NCBI RefSeq assembly: GCF_052324685.1
Contig: NC_135218.1
Coordinates: 12,416,858-12,480,857, forward strand
From: Brachyhypopomus gauderio
Taxonomy: Eukaryota; Chordata; Actinopteri; Gymnotiformes; Hypopomidae
DNA: 64,000 bases
Reading direction: 5' to 3'
The notes below the pieces were generated by a model. It was not told the origin of the DNA, did not search any database, and was given only the letters and a program-made list of their open reading frames with translations. This document shows positions 37,259-48,366 of the stretch, piece after piece. The translations under genes and the position numbers were made by a program. The number at the start of each line of letters is the position of its first letter. Within the stretch, counting starts at the first letter, position 1.

Positions 37259-38124
37259 GAGAGAGAGAAAGAGATCTATTATGATTAAAGTGCACATGTA
37301 TTTAAACGGTGTATCCAATGCTCTAACTATTTAGACATACCTTAGGCAGCTCCTGAAACAGAGGGCCTAATTTCAGCATAGTCACCAGCACGATCACAGA
37401 TGATGTAACCCCTGCCATCTACAACAAACAGTAAAGTGCAATACAGGCCAGTGCGTAAAAGATGTGTATGTGAAACTCTGTTTAAACGTCATGTCTTTGT
37501 GTCTTACCTGCGTCCTGCCTCCCGTAGTCTCCTGTATGAGACTGCGGGACATTGAGGCACAGACAGAGAAACACTGGAAAAAACCTGAAACTGCATTACT
37601 GAGGCCTAAAGCCACCAACTCCTATAAAAGAGATACAGCATGGTTTCAGATACCATACAGTTCATAGTTACTAAGAATTTATTTGATTGAATGTGGCTAA
37701 AAATGGCCCATTAAATGATACATTTACTACCACAGTGGTAGCTTGCCACCTACCTGACTGCTGTCTATTTTGTAGCCATGTTTGAGAGCAAAGGTTTTTC
37801 CCAAAGAGACAGAGATGGCGTAGCCAACAATGGCTAAGGCAAAGGCATCCACAACCACCTCACGAAATATACTGGTGTTTGGCACAGTGGGGGCCTGAAT
37901 CCTGATTAAGCCAAATGAAAAGTATGATAGCCACACAGTAAACTCACATCTTGTGATGCCATTTTCACTTCATGACTGTATCATTCACATGATTTAGTCT
38001 TAATAAACAATGGTTATAAAAAAAAGAAATAACTCACCCGCTAGGAATCTCCCCTACTACTGAAATCTCATATGTCTTATTTAGATGTGCATAGAATGAA
38101 ATCAACGTTCCCAACACAATCTAG

Positions 38125-38209
<85 letters not shown>

Positions 38210-39381
38210 AAGCAATGCAGGGCGGCGTAAAATAATCACAGAATAATCAACACTGTCAAAATAAACAGCATTAAAAAGTTGAAAAATAGGAAACATACAA
38301 CGATGAGCTCCACTGGTACAGGCACTGGCAGCCTCTTCCTGCATCTGTTGTTAATTTCTTTTGCAGTGAAGAGGACAATGATGGACAGCACACTGACCAC
38401 CAGAGTGGGGAGATGAGTATTTGGAAGTAGCCTACACACATCCACTAGTGTCTGCACACACCCAGAACACAGAGTGTAAGACATGGGGCTCGAAAAAGCG
38501 ATTGTTTAATGTTTTGATCTGTTTATCCATAAAATGGTGGTGGAGGCACTCACATAGATCAGGGACAGTGGCCCACTGAAGCGTGAGGGAGACACGCCGA
38601 AGATGTTCTTAATCTGGGCCACTACCGCGTGAACAGCTGCTGCTGAGGTGTAAGCTCGCACTAACGGCTCTGAGAGATACGTGCCAACAAACCCAAAGTG
38701 CAACAAGCCCAGAATCACCTGACAAATGGAAAACACATCTCCATTTCAGTTCATTGATATTCTTCAAGATGGTAAAACATGTGGTGCTAGGTGTTTTTGT
38801 ATGTTTAAATGGGTGTCCGGTGATTAATGTGTATTATCCACAAACTCCAAATCCACAATCTCTTTGTGTGTACAGACCTGGATTGATCCCGCCAGTACTG
38901 TAGTGGCTGCAGCAACCTGGACTCTGTACAGATCTCTAGCTGTGATGTTCACCTCCTCCGTTTCATTATTAATGAGAAAATTCACATCGGGGCCCAGCCT
39001 CTCTGTGACACCCCCCACCATAATACTGAGAATTGTAAACGTTCCTGCAAACATAAACACAAAGAATGAAAAGTTATAGTATTGCAGTCAATGCCCTTAA
39101 TGCCCTTTTAGTAGTTTTTTAAAAAATGATGTGCACTGTAATTTCACTGATACCATAGTACATTTATGATGAATGTAGTCAAAACTGTAGCATAATCATG
39201 CAGTCTCCTCACCTACAGAGATATGTCTGGAGGACCCGAAGAAAAAATAAACAAGGGCAGGATAAAAGGAAGAATAGAGTCCATACACTAGAGGCAGAGA
39301 AGCCAGCAATGCATAGGCCATTCCTGAAAAACACACACATACACACACACACACACACATACACACACGCACATGCGCGTG

Positions 39382-39463
<82 letters not shown>

Positions 39464-39819
39464 AACATGGCCCTAAACTCAGTTCTAAGCAATTCACGAG
39501 AAGAATCTGTTCTGCCTGTGAGCATCAAGCTGATGGTTCTCATACCCTGTGGCAGATGCATAATGCCCACACTGATTCCAGAGATAAGGTCGGGCATGCC
39601 ATAGTCCCAAAGAGAATACCGCGGTAGCCAGTAGAGCACCGGCAAGAAGCCCACCACTGTATGCTTCAGTCTGGGAACAGAACACCTATGAGGTGCAGCG
39701 AGAGAGAACAACGAGGATAGAACATGAAAGAGAAGAACTTCATCTCACTGGAGACTGATATGGACAAATCATATCACCTTTGATAGAAGCACTGTATAAC
39801 TCTGACACATCTTTAAGTG

Positions 39820-39889
<70 letters not shown>

Positions 39890-40021
39890 TTGCATCGACT
39901 CTCACCTGAGTGAGTTTTTCAGACGCTGTGAGAAAGGCGTGTGGGTTTGTGAGGGGTCCAGCCTCTGAGACAGCTCCTCCAGACGTTTCTCATCCAGGAT
40001 CTCCCTCTCCACACGGTACAT
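34437..40021 (-). CDS. slc26a6: SLC26A6 anion exchanger
   Basis: Nineteen coding exons on the minus strand: 40021-39906, 39685-39546, 39323-39213, 39044-38878, 38718-38554, 38451-38299, 38120-38038, 37901-37754, 37621-37508, 37418-37341, 37192-37097, 36876-36770, 36579-36510, 36111-36019, 35883-35734, 35549-35142, 35033-34979, 34799-34657 and 34460-34437. Phases close and give 806 residues. An in-frame ATG at 40096 would add 25; I chose MYRVER because it aligns with the mammalian YHMERPLLN start region. The N-terminal WLPRY and the [23 protein letters not shown]26 signature lead a multi-span anion-transport domain. A C-terminal STAS domain is split by a long variable loop containing an Arg/Lys-rich exon (35883-35734) and the 136-residue exon. 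The chain ends in TRL, a class I PDZ ligand like mammalian SVTRL. The family exchanges chloride for bicarbonate, oxalate or sulfate at apical membranes of intestine and kidney. Confidence 0.93.
36701..36743 (+). repeat. Heptanucleotide repeat (GATAATA)n
   Basis: Six near-perfect copies of a 7-base unit, located just downstream (in gene sense) of the slc26a6 exon at 36876-36770. Confidence 0.85.
37198..37274 (+). repeat. (GA)n microsatellite, (CT)n on slc26a6 sense strand
   Basis: In gene sense this CT tract ends directly at the tataag acceptor of the exon that starts at 37192, and so serves as its polypyrimidine tract. Confidence 0.95.
38126..38206 (+). repeat. (CA)n microsatellite, (GT)n on slc26a6 sense strand
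   Basis: An uninterrupted tract of about 80 bases. In gene sense it ends five bases before the exon that starts at 38120. Confidence 0.95.
39331..39462 (+). repeat. (CA)n microsatellite, (TG)n-T5 acceptor on slc26a6 sense strand
   Basis: A long CA tract with a few GC and AT interruptions. On the gene strand it reads (TG)n followed by five T and then cag at the exon that starts at 39323. Confidence 0.95.
39823..39885 (+). repeat. (CT)n microsatellite in slc26a6 intron 1
   Basis: A pure CT tract about 20 bases beyond the donor of the first coding exon; in gene sense it reads (GA)n. Confidence 0.95.
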
Positions 40022-40096
40022 TGCACACGTATTCCCAGCAGCAATATTTGCACCACAAATACAGTTCCGATGTGTTTGAGTCTTCTTTTCATTCAC

Positions 40097-42693
40097 CTTC
40101 CTCTTGTCTCTGTATGTAATACTCCAACTCCAATTTTCTAGCGTTTGTTTTCTGTATTTGTATTTTGCACAATTGCAACAAACTATGTGTTTAATTAACA
40201 GCCCTAGTCTCTAGTGAACTGTGATTTGTACTCATGGAACACTCACAGATACCTAAGATGGGATAGGGGTGGTTTGTTATAAAGAGGATGTCCTGTTGTC
40301 TAATAATTAATTGAGGGAATTATCTAAAATTATCTATCAACTACAAACTAAAGGTATAATAAGATCTTAAATGATCACACAATTAACCTTCCTGTAATTC
40401 TATCAACATAAATACCTTATTTAAAAAAGTGTTATTAATGTCATGTGTATGCTCACTCAGCTGTTTCTCAAGTTTCCACTGGTTTGTTCATTCTAGGAGA
40501 ACTGCACTGCAAACATTTTCTGTTTCAGAGATGGATTCTATCCAGATGTTGTGTAAGTCATGTAAGAATTAATAATCTCATCACAGGAAAACAGAAAACT
40601 ATTCTGCCAATAGGTTTTTCATTATTCCTTCTCAACAAATATGTGTTCGCCACAGTTTAATGACGCATAAAATTCATTATATATTTTTTAATGCTTTAAG
40701 CTCCCATTCATTCAAAGCACTTTGAAATTTTTTAGGACTAAAACACTCATAGGCAATGAAGATATTTTACTTCTAAACTGAATTCATATTTATATAGGAC
40801 ATTCTTAAAACTCGTATATCTTTAGTGTTTCCCTTCAACATTTTGATTATGATTGGTTAATTTGCCAAGGACAAATGTTTCACTTTCAGGGTGCTCCATC
40901 AACCATTTTCCAAGTGACAAGTTTGCCATGGTTAATATTTTCATTAATAAGTGGGCTGACTGTTTAAAGGTTAGCCTCCATAGTAAGGCAACCAATTGCT
41001 TCTACAAACTGCTGATTACTCTTTGCACTCTATGGGTTGTTTTAGCATTTTAGTTTCTAGTAAAGAAAAACTCAAGATCTCAATTTTAAAAGCCAAGACC
41101 TCTAATTAGAGGCATGTTCTTATTACATTGTCGTGGAAATTTCCTGAAAATAGATGAGGACTCAGACATGGTTAAAAGAGAGTTTTATTACAAAAGCATG
41201 AGAGTCTCATCTAGAACAAGAACTCTGAGGAGAGAGGGCAGTCCAATCTCCTTTATTCCATAGTTATCACATGTTTACAATACATTTGGGCACACTGAGA
41301 AACTGAGGGGGGAGAATGCACAGTAGACAGCTTTCGTCTCACATGTGTATTCCTCCTAATATGGATCTTTCCTGTTTTTAGCAGAACACAGAAAGAGCTG
41401 ATGGTCAGCAGAGGGATGACAGAGATAACACAGTACTTTCTGTCTCTACACATTCTCATGACGCCAGTTACACACAAACAAGGACATGATTACAAATGAA
41501 TCACTGAACCGAATCACTGATCAACCTTATTCACAGTTTTTCTGCTAATGTACTAAATCATAATGTTATTATGTGATTTTAAATGACATTAACAAATTTC
41601 CCTGACAACATATACCAACATTCCCTCATATAGGACATGTAAAACTTTAAGAAAAACAGTTCATCTATAAAATGCTCCTGAATGAGGCATTGCAACATTT
41701 GTAAATTTCTTTACATTCTTTACATATGCATTCTACATGGAACTCTCATTTAAGTACTGAATGTTCAAGTACAGAGTCTGAAGTCATTTTAACAGCATGA
41801 TGGAGTGAAATCTGACTCCAAATGCCTAGTGGCCCAGGGGTCATGTCCACACATTTACATGTGACAAAATAAAACATAAACTAAACAAAGCAAGTCTGTA
41901 CACCTTCTTATCATGCATTCAAAGTAAGTCCAAGAAGTTTGTAGGCTTGTAACTTGTAGCCGTGACAGTAGCAATTGCTTTTAAGTACTCAGAAAATGCA
42001 TTTCAGTCTCTGTTTTCCCCCACTGGCTATTTGACACATCATGGTCTATTATTAGCTTTGTTGCTTAGTACAGAGGGTTGAGCAAACAGATTCAGTCACA
42101 CTCTCTTCTCCTCCTCATACCGTGAGAGGCACAGCATGTATGTGCAAAGTGTAGTTGTTAGTGCGTGAGTTTATGTGCGCAAAGCATGGGTAATGGACGG
42201 TTTATATCCTGAGGGCAAAGACCACAGGAAGCCAGAGATCTGGTACGACTTACTGGTGCATGTGCTAATTTAATACAATAGAACTGTTATCTGTCAGTGG
42301 TCAATAATGCAACTGAAAAAGCAGTGACAGTGATCCATATTTAAATATATGGACATGGTGTTGTGATCATTGGTCTCTTTTCGTAGGATTTCACTTTTGA
42401 AAATTTTATTATATTTTTGCATTGCAAATTTGGTATATTATAATGCATGCATTGACATTATAAAACATTTGTGTTGCATAATGAGTCAGTCTCTATGCTT
42501 TGACATATAAACAACATGCACTAACATTGGTGAATCAATGTGCCCTCTGAAATGTTTTCTCTGTGTTTGCTGACCAGATCAACTTTACCTGCCTTTTTTA
42601 AATGATTACCACAAAAAAGTCCTTGGGCTAATGGAAACCATTGTTTAAGTTTTGCAATATTTTTAAAGAAGAGTCCCTTCATAACACAGCAAA
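40097..42693. other. Divergent slc26a6/kbtbd12 upstream region
   Basis: Shared upstream DNA of two divergently transcribed genes. Apart from the solo LTR at 41129-41607 I see no gene or clear repeat. No TATA box, CpG-rich patch or strong motif stands out near either start, so any untranslated first exons are not placed. Confidence 0.45.
41129..41607 (-). mobile_element. Solo LTR of an endogenous-retrovirus-like element (fossil)
   Basis: A 479-bp unit begins TGTCGTGG and ends CCCTGACA. Its termini are inverted repeats of each other over about 14 bases (tgtc..ggaaattt), and it is flanked on both sides by the 4-bp duplication acat (41125-41128 and 41608-41611). TG...CA ends with a 4-bp target duplication fit an LTR. 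On the minus strand an AATAAA (41189-41184) lies near the 3' end, which sets the orientation. No internal coding region is present, so this is a lone LTR left by recombination. The intact duplication suggests moderate age. Confidence 0.78.
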
Positions 42694-45600
42694 ATGGATC
42701 TGAGAGCTAAACATGGTTTGGCACTGCTGGAGCAGCTCAATCGCATGCGGGAGACGGAGCAACTCACCGATGTGGTTCTGGTTGCTGAAGGTGTCAGTTT
42801 CCCATGCCACCGCGCTGTCCTTGCCGCTTTCAGCCCCTACTTCCGTGTCATGTTCACCTGCGGCCTGCGCGAGAGCACCCATCGGCAGGTCGTGCTGAGG
42901 GACATGCCAGCTCAGAGCTTAGCCCTCCTCCTGGACTACATGTACAGTTCCAAACTCCCACTGTCCCCTGACAATGTGCAGGGCATCTCTGTGGCTGCCT
43001 TCCTACTTCAGATGGACGACGTTTTTGGGCGATGTCAAATCTACATGACAGCAAACATGGATGCCTCAAACTGCTTGGGCATTTATTACTATGCTCGGGA
43101 CTTAGGGGCTGAGGAGCTGGCTGACCAGGCCCAGCGCTTCCTCCGACAGCACTTCACTGAGGTCTGCATGAGTGAGGAGGTGCTGGATCTGGAGGCCCAC
43201 CAGCTAGGGGCACTGCTGGCATCAGACGACCTCAATGTGACACGGGAGGAGACCATTCTTGACGTGGTGCTACGATGGGTGAACCACATCTCGGTCGGTG
43301 CAGGCCTGGAAGAACAACACCGCGTCAATCATCTCCCCGAACTCTTGAAGAAGGTACGACTTCCTTTGGTCAGTGCAGACTACCTGAAGGAGACCATGCG
43401 GCGAAACACAGCACTCCTGTCTGATGCGGAATGCCTGCAGATGATTGAGGATGCTATGGAAGTGGCAGGAACTCACCCACATATTCCATCCCGGCGGATG
43501 AAACTACGCTATGGCATGGAGACCACTGATTTACTTCTGTGCATCGGCAATGACACAGGAGGAATACGGTCACGTTACAGTAGCTATTTGGACCGTTGCT
43601 TCTGCTATGCCCCCAGCACTGGTCGCACATTTTTCATCACGTCCCCTCGTTACGGTGATGCTCTTGGATATGTCTGTGCTGGGGTTGTCACTGAAGGGAA
43701 TGATATCATTGTGGCCGGAGAGTTAGGTGCACGGAGGATGGCAAGACATAAAGACAGGAACATTGAGATTTACAAGTAAGTTATAATCGTACAATGCATG
43801 CCCACATGACACCATGAAGCTGTCCTAATGTCAGTAGTGTTTTTGTGAAACAAAACATTTAAGAATAAGAGTTTTCTTCAAGCCTTCAACAAACTATAAA
43901 TTTGTTGATGCGGTTAGTAATTTGTATCAAGACATTTTAATACAAAGAAAACACATGGAAAATAAGCTGGGACAGAGGTTATATTTTTATGTCTAATGGA
44001 AAAGGCACTGATGGGCAAGGGAGTGCAAAAAAAAAGGCGATCATGCCAGTCTCAGGGAAAATGGAGGATTTGATAAATAAAGTGCACCAATGCAAAAACT
44101 GTGACATAATCCAAATGAAGGATACAATAACCAGCAGCAACTGGTACAAAGACAAGACATATATAAACAGACAAATGACCCTCAGGTGTCGGGTTTCCTA
44201 ATGGGCCCCGCCCACCTGAGGGATGAACACAACATCACAAAGAACAGGACAACGTGAAATACTGCCATTGCTGATGGGGACAGCTGGCGGGGGCATCTGT
44301 AGCATGACAGAGGCACTGTTGTGCAGAATGAAACAGTAATTAGTACACACAATTAAACAGTATTTCAAATAAATCATTCCTTTTTTTTAGGTATAACCAG
44401 GAAGCTCAGGGTAGCTGGAAGCACCTGAGTTCAGCAGAATACCGTGATTCATATGCACTCAGCTCCTTGAATGATAGCTTGTACCTCATTGGAGGTCAAA
44501 TGAAGCTGAAGAACCAGTATCTCATCACCAACAGTGTTGACCGCTGGCCAATACAAGGTGGCCCTTGGCGCAGTGCTGCTCCTCTACCTATGCCCTTGGC
44601 ATATCACTGCGTAGTCCGGATGAGAGGTCGCCTTTATGTGCTTGGAGGCCGAACCCCACAGGTAATAGACAGAAGAGATTGAACATTTGTCTCAGAATTA
44701 TCTAATGCTCACCAGGTCCTGCAGTACCTCTATACCATACGTTATGTTTCCCCTCATCCAACACATCTGATCAAGCAGAACCACCTGGTAAAAATGTCCT
44801 TAGTTTAAAAACAGGTGTTAGAACAGAAATCTGTGGACTGCAATTAACAGAATAAGAAACTCTGCATAATTTTAAGCCTGTAACTTCTATAACGAATGGA
44901 TGAATAGCAGATGAATAGCAGAATTTATGAAAATTACACTGAGAGACGAGAGTGGTAATGTGTAAACATACTGTTTGTCTATCTCCCTTTCTTGCTCTCC
45001 CTAACTGCACCTGTTGGGACTTGTCTCATGAATGACAGACATACCGCGCAGATGAAGAGCCTGACCGTATGAGTAACCGCCTGCTTGAATATGACCCAGA
45101 GACCAACAAATGGAATGAGCTCTGTCCTATGAAATACTCTAAATATCGCTGCTGTGCTGTTGCAGTAAATGGGGAAATATATGTTCTAGGTGAGAGGCAA
45201 TACGACAATGTTAAAGATACTGCACTTGGGCGCCATTTGGAACAAGTTAAAATAGCACCCACCTGAAAACATTTTTTAAATCCAGATAATCCTGATTTAT
45301 TGGTTACTACTTCATAGTAGTGGAACACCAGTGCAATAAAGTATCACTGGCCCAGCACTGTGGGTTTATATTAAGAATAATGTAGGCTTTATTTGTTGGC
45401 TTGTAGCATGGTTGTACAGAAAAGTTCAATGCATTTCTTAACATGTTAAAGCAGTATTATGCTACATATAAGCAGTAATACTATAGGAATATGTCATGCT
45501 ATTTTAAAACAAAAATGTTTCACTTTTCAGGTGAGGTTTACATTTGTTTTGATCCACATATTCACATCAAACTTGTACGAGCGTACAAGTGCCAGATTCC

Positions 45601-46227
45601 CTCTTAAACAGAAAGTCCACTAGGCATACTTACATAGTGCCTGCATGAAGGTTTTTCTCTGACCCCGCAGGTGGTATTGGGTGTGAGGGTGTTGATCGCG
45701 GGCAGTCACGCCGTTGTCTTGATGCAGTGGAGATCTATAGCCCTGATGGAGATTTCTGGAGAGATGGCCCTCCTTTACCCTGGCCTCTCCTTTCACTAAG
45801 AAGCAATGCACCAAATGCTGGTGTGGTGGATGGAAAACTATATGTCTGTGGATACTACAAAGGAGCAGGTAAATCTACAGTACACTAATGCTCATTGCAA
45901 GAGGCATGATATAAAATTGAGAGTATAAAAAAACACTAGCCTGATCTTATGCACCTGTTGCTCAGAAATAAGTTGAAATTCAAACTAATTTTGAAATGTC
46001 ACTGTAAGTGTGGATATTTACATATCGGTGTGGGCTTAACAATGAAATTGTCTTTAGATCGGCATGATATTATCACCAAGGACATCCTGCAGTTGGATCC
46101 ATGGGAAAATGAGTGGACCGTGGTGGTAAAGCAGGCTGTAATGCACGACAGTTATGACGTATGTCTAGTGGCAAACCTTAATCCCAGAGGACTCATGCCC
46201 CCTCCTGCTGACTTAGTTGATGAATAA
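42694..46227 (+). CDS. kbtbd12: Kelch repeat and BTB domain protein 12
   Basis: Five coding exons (42694-43775, 44391-44661, 45039-45189, 45671-45868, 46058-46227) give 623 residues, the same length as human KBTBD12. A BTB/POZ domain (residues about 25-130; DVVLVAEGVSFPCHRAVLAA) is followed by a BACK domain (about 135-240, containing NCLGIYYYARDLGAEELADQ). A C-terminal beta-propeller of Kelch repeats follows (LYLIGGQMK, LYVLGGRTP, IYVLGGIGC). The stretches RYGMETTDLLLCIGN, DEEPDRMSNRLLEYDP and DPWENEW match KBTBD12 closely. BTB-Kelch proteins usually act as Cullin-3 substrate adaptors; the substrate of this one is not established. The long first exon holding BTB and BACK is typical. One Kelch Gly-Gly pair reads CGYY instead of CGG in the last blade. 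It converges with iho1, with only 829 bases between the stop codons. Confidence 0.94.
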
Positions 46228-47056
46228 CAAATCTATTTATGTCCATTAAAAAAAACTGCTGTCACAGATTTGACCTTTGAACAGATTAGTAAATATCTCA
46301 GATGTATAGATTTTTGTTTTATTAACTTAGGACAGAATAACTGAAGCTGCATTTATTTTATATAAATGACATGTTAGTAGATTATTAGTATTGAGTGATT
46401 GCTATATTTTCCTAAAGGTACATTGCATTAAGACTGTTTTATGACATGTAAAATCAAAAAAAAAAAAAAAAGAAAAAACACAAAAAACTAAGAGAGAACC
46501 TCCCAGCATTTAATTGTGCATGAAGATGACAGGAAAGGTACTCTCTCTAAATACGAAACAATATGAATTAATTATTTACTCTTAATTCATTACAAGTTGT
46601 TTACAACTGTTAATGCACTTAACAAACCTATGCTGTACATTTGAGTTTTAAATTTTTCTAACACCACAGTTGCGATGTTTGTACTGTATTCTGAAAAAAA
46701 GAAGAAAAAAAAAAACAAATACAAAAAGCACTGAGCTCTTATATTGATACATATATCAAAGACGTGAGAAACATTACCTGCTGACATGAAACTACAGGAA
46801 ACATAAAACCTGTTTTGTGAATGCAAACTCACCCACACAGATTTTAAACTGATATACATTTGTTTAAAACAACACTAAATATTTGCTGTTGTGCAAGGAA
46901 GTGGTGTCAACTGAAATATTACACGTAGGACCAAAAGAACTGGAACTTATCTTCTCAAAGTCATAACAAATAATCTACACTCTAAACAAGTCATGAAAAT
47001 AGGACATGTGAAATTTCTTTAAAAACAACACATAACTCACACTCTGCCTCATTACA
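46228..47056. other. Convergent kbtbd12/iho1 intergenic region
   Basis: Contains both 3'UTRs. Poly(A)-type A-runs occur at 46455-46470 and 46700-46715. No canonical AATAAA follows kbtbd12 closely on the plus strand. Nothing else is recognised. Confidence 0.5.
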
Positions 47057-48318
47057 TTAATCAGAGTCACTGATGAAGTCAAAGAGCTGCCAGATGCCTC
47101 TCTGATTGCTTATGGCATCAGCATTGTGTTCAGGCTTTGCTTCCTCCCATTCAGCTTTGTGGCATTCCATCAGCACCTGAGAGCTGTTGCTGCTTTGGGA
47201 CCATGACCACGGATTCAGGCATTGCTCAGATTCACTGCTAATTGGCCATTGCTGCTGAGGTGGTATATGGTTCTCTAAAACAACCTTGTTGTTTGTTTTG
47301 TAGACACTGACTGTTGATAGAGGGACCCGGTTTTCTTGTTCTTTGTCATACTGGCTATCGTCAAATACGTTAACTAAACCCATCCTGCTAGTAGTAGTAG
47401 ACCTCCTTTGTGGCAGAATCAGGGCTCTCTTCTTCCTCCTAAAAGGTTGAATTCTCCGTCCTCTCTTGGGCACTTTTTTCTGCCTGGATATTTCAGTCCA
47501 GTTTGCTGAGCCATCCTCATCAGTATTACACAAAGACTTTAATGGTTCTACAAGCACAGAGGTTCCAACCATGTTACTGCTTCTAGGAGCCTGAATAACA
47601 CCGGTGACAACAGTAGAGCTTGAAGCCCCAGACATAACTGTGCGTGTGTAGTAGGTCTTCTGCTGGATACTGGGCTCAGACATTTCCACTGCTGTGTGAT
47701 TAAATGTCTGTGGCTTATCAATAGGCAGGGGGTCTAACATCTGCAAAGATTTTCCTGTGCTGAGCTTATCCAAACATTTTGCTTTAACAGGGTCTAGATG
47801 CTTGTTAGATCTTTCTTCTGGGTGATTAATGCCCTCACTACACACCCTCATCCTTTCATAATAACACTTCTCCCCTGAAATGATACAGAACCTCTCTGTA
47901 AGACCAGGTGATGTCTGGACTGTGTTGTCAATCATTCGGACATCACTAGTACGACCTCCACTGAGGTGTGTAGTCATTTTTGTGCTGAGCAGTGACATAA
48001 TCTCTCCAAGCACATTCTGCTCCTTGTTCTGTTCTGTTCGCAGAGATTCCATATCCCGCTTGAGATTAAGCACGATTGTGCTCAAATCTGTTATAGCCAA
48101 GGAGGCCTGAATCATGAGAAAGCAAAGAAACCTCTGTCAGTGTGCTAAAATATTTAGAATACTAGATAATGGCAGTGATTCCTGTAGATTCATAGTAGTC
48201 TGACTTAATGATATCTTGAATTCTGACTCATGCTACTATCTAGGGTGCATTCTGTGAACAGATGCTAAACACTTTGTAAGTTGCTCTGGATTAGAGCATC
48301 TGTTAAATGCCCTAAATG

Positions 48319-48366
<48 letters not shown>

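Noticed and set aside
39196-39711. A continuous 171-codon frame joining two slc26a6 exons through the GT repeat
   Set aside because: It reads poly-Cys-Val through the microsatellite; clear donor and acceptor sites and protein alignment show that this part is intron.
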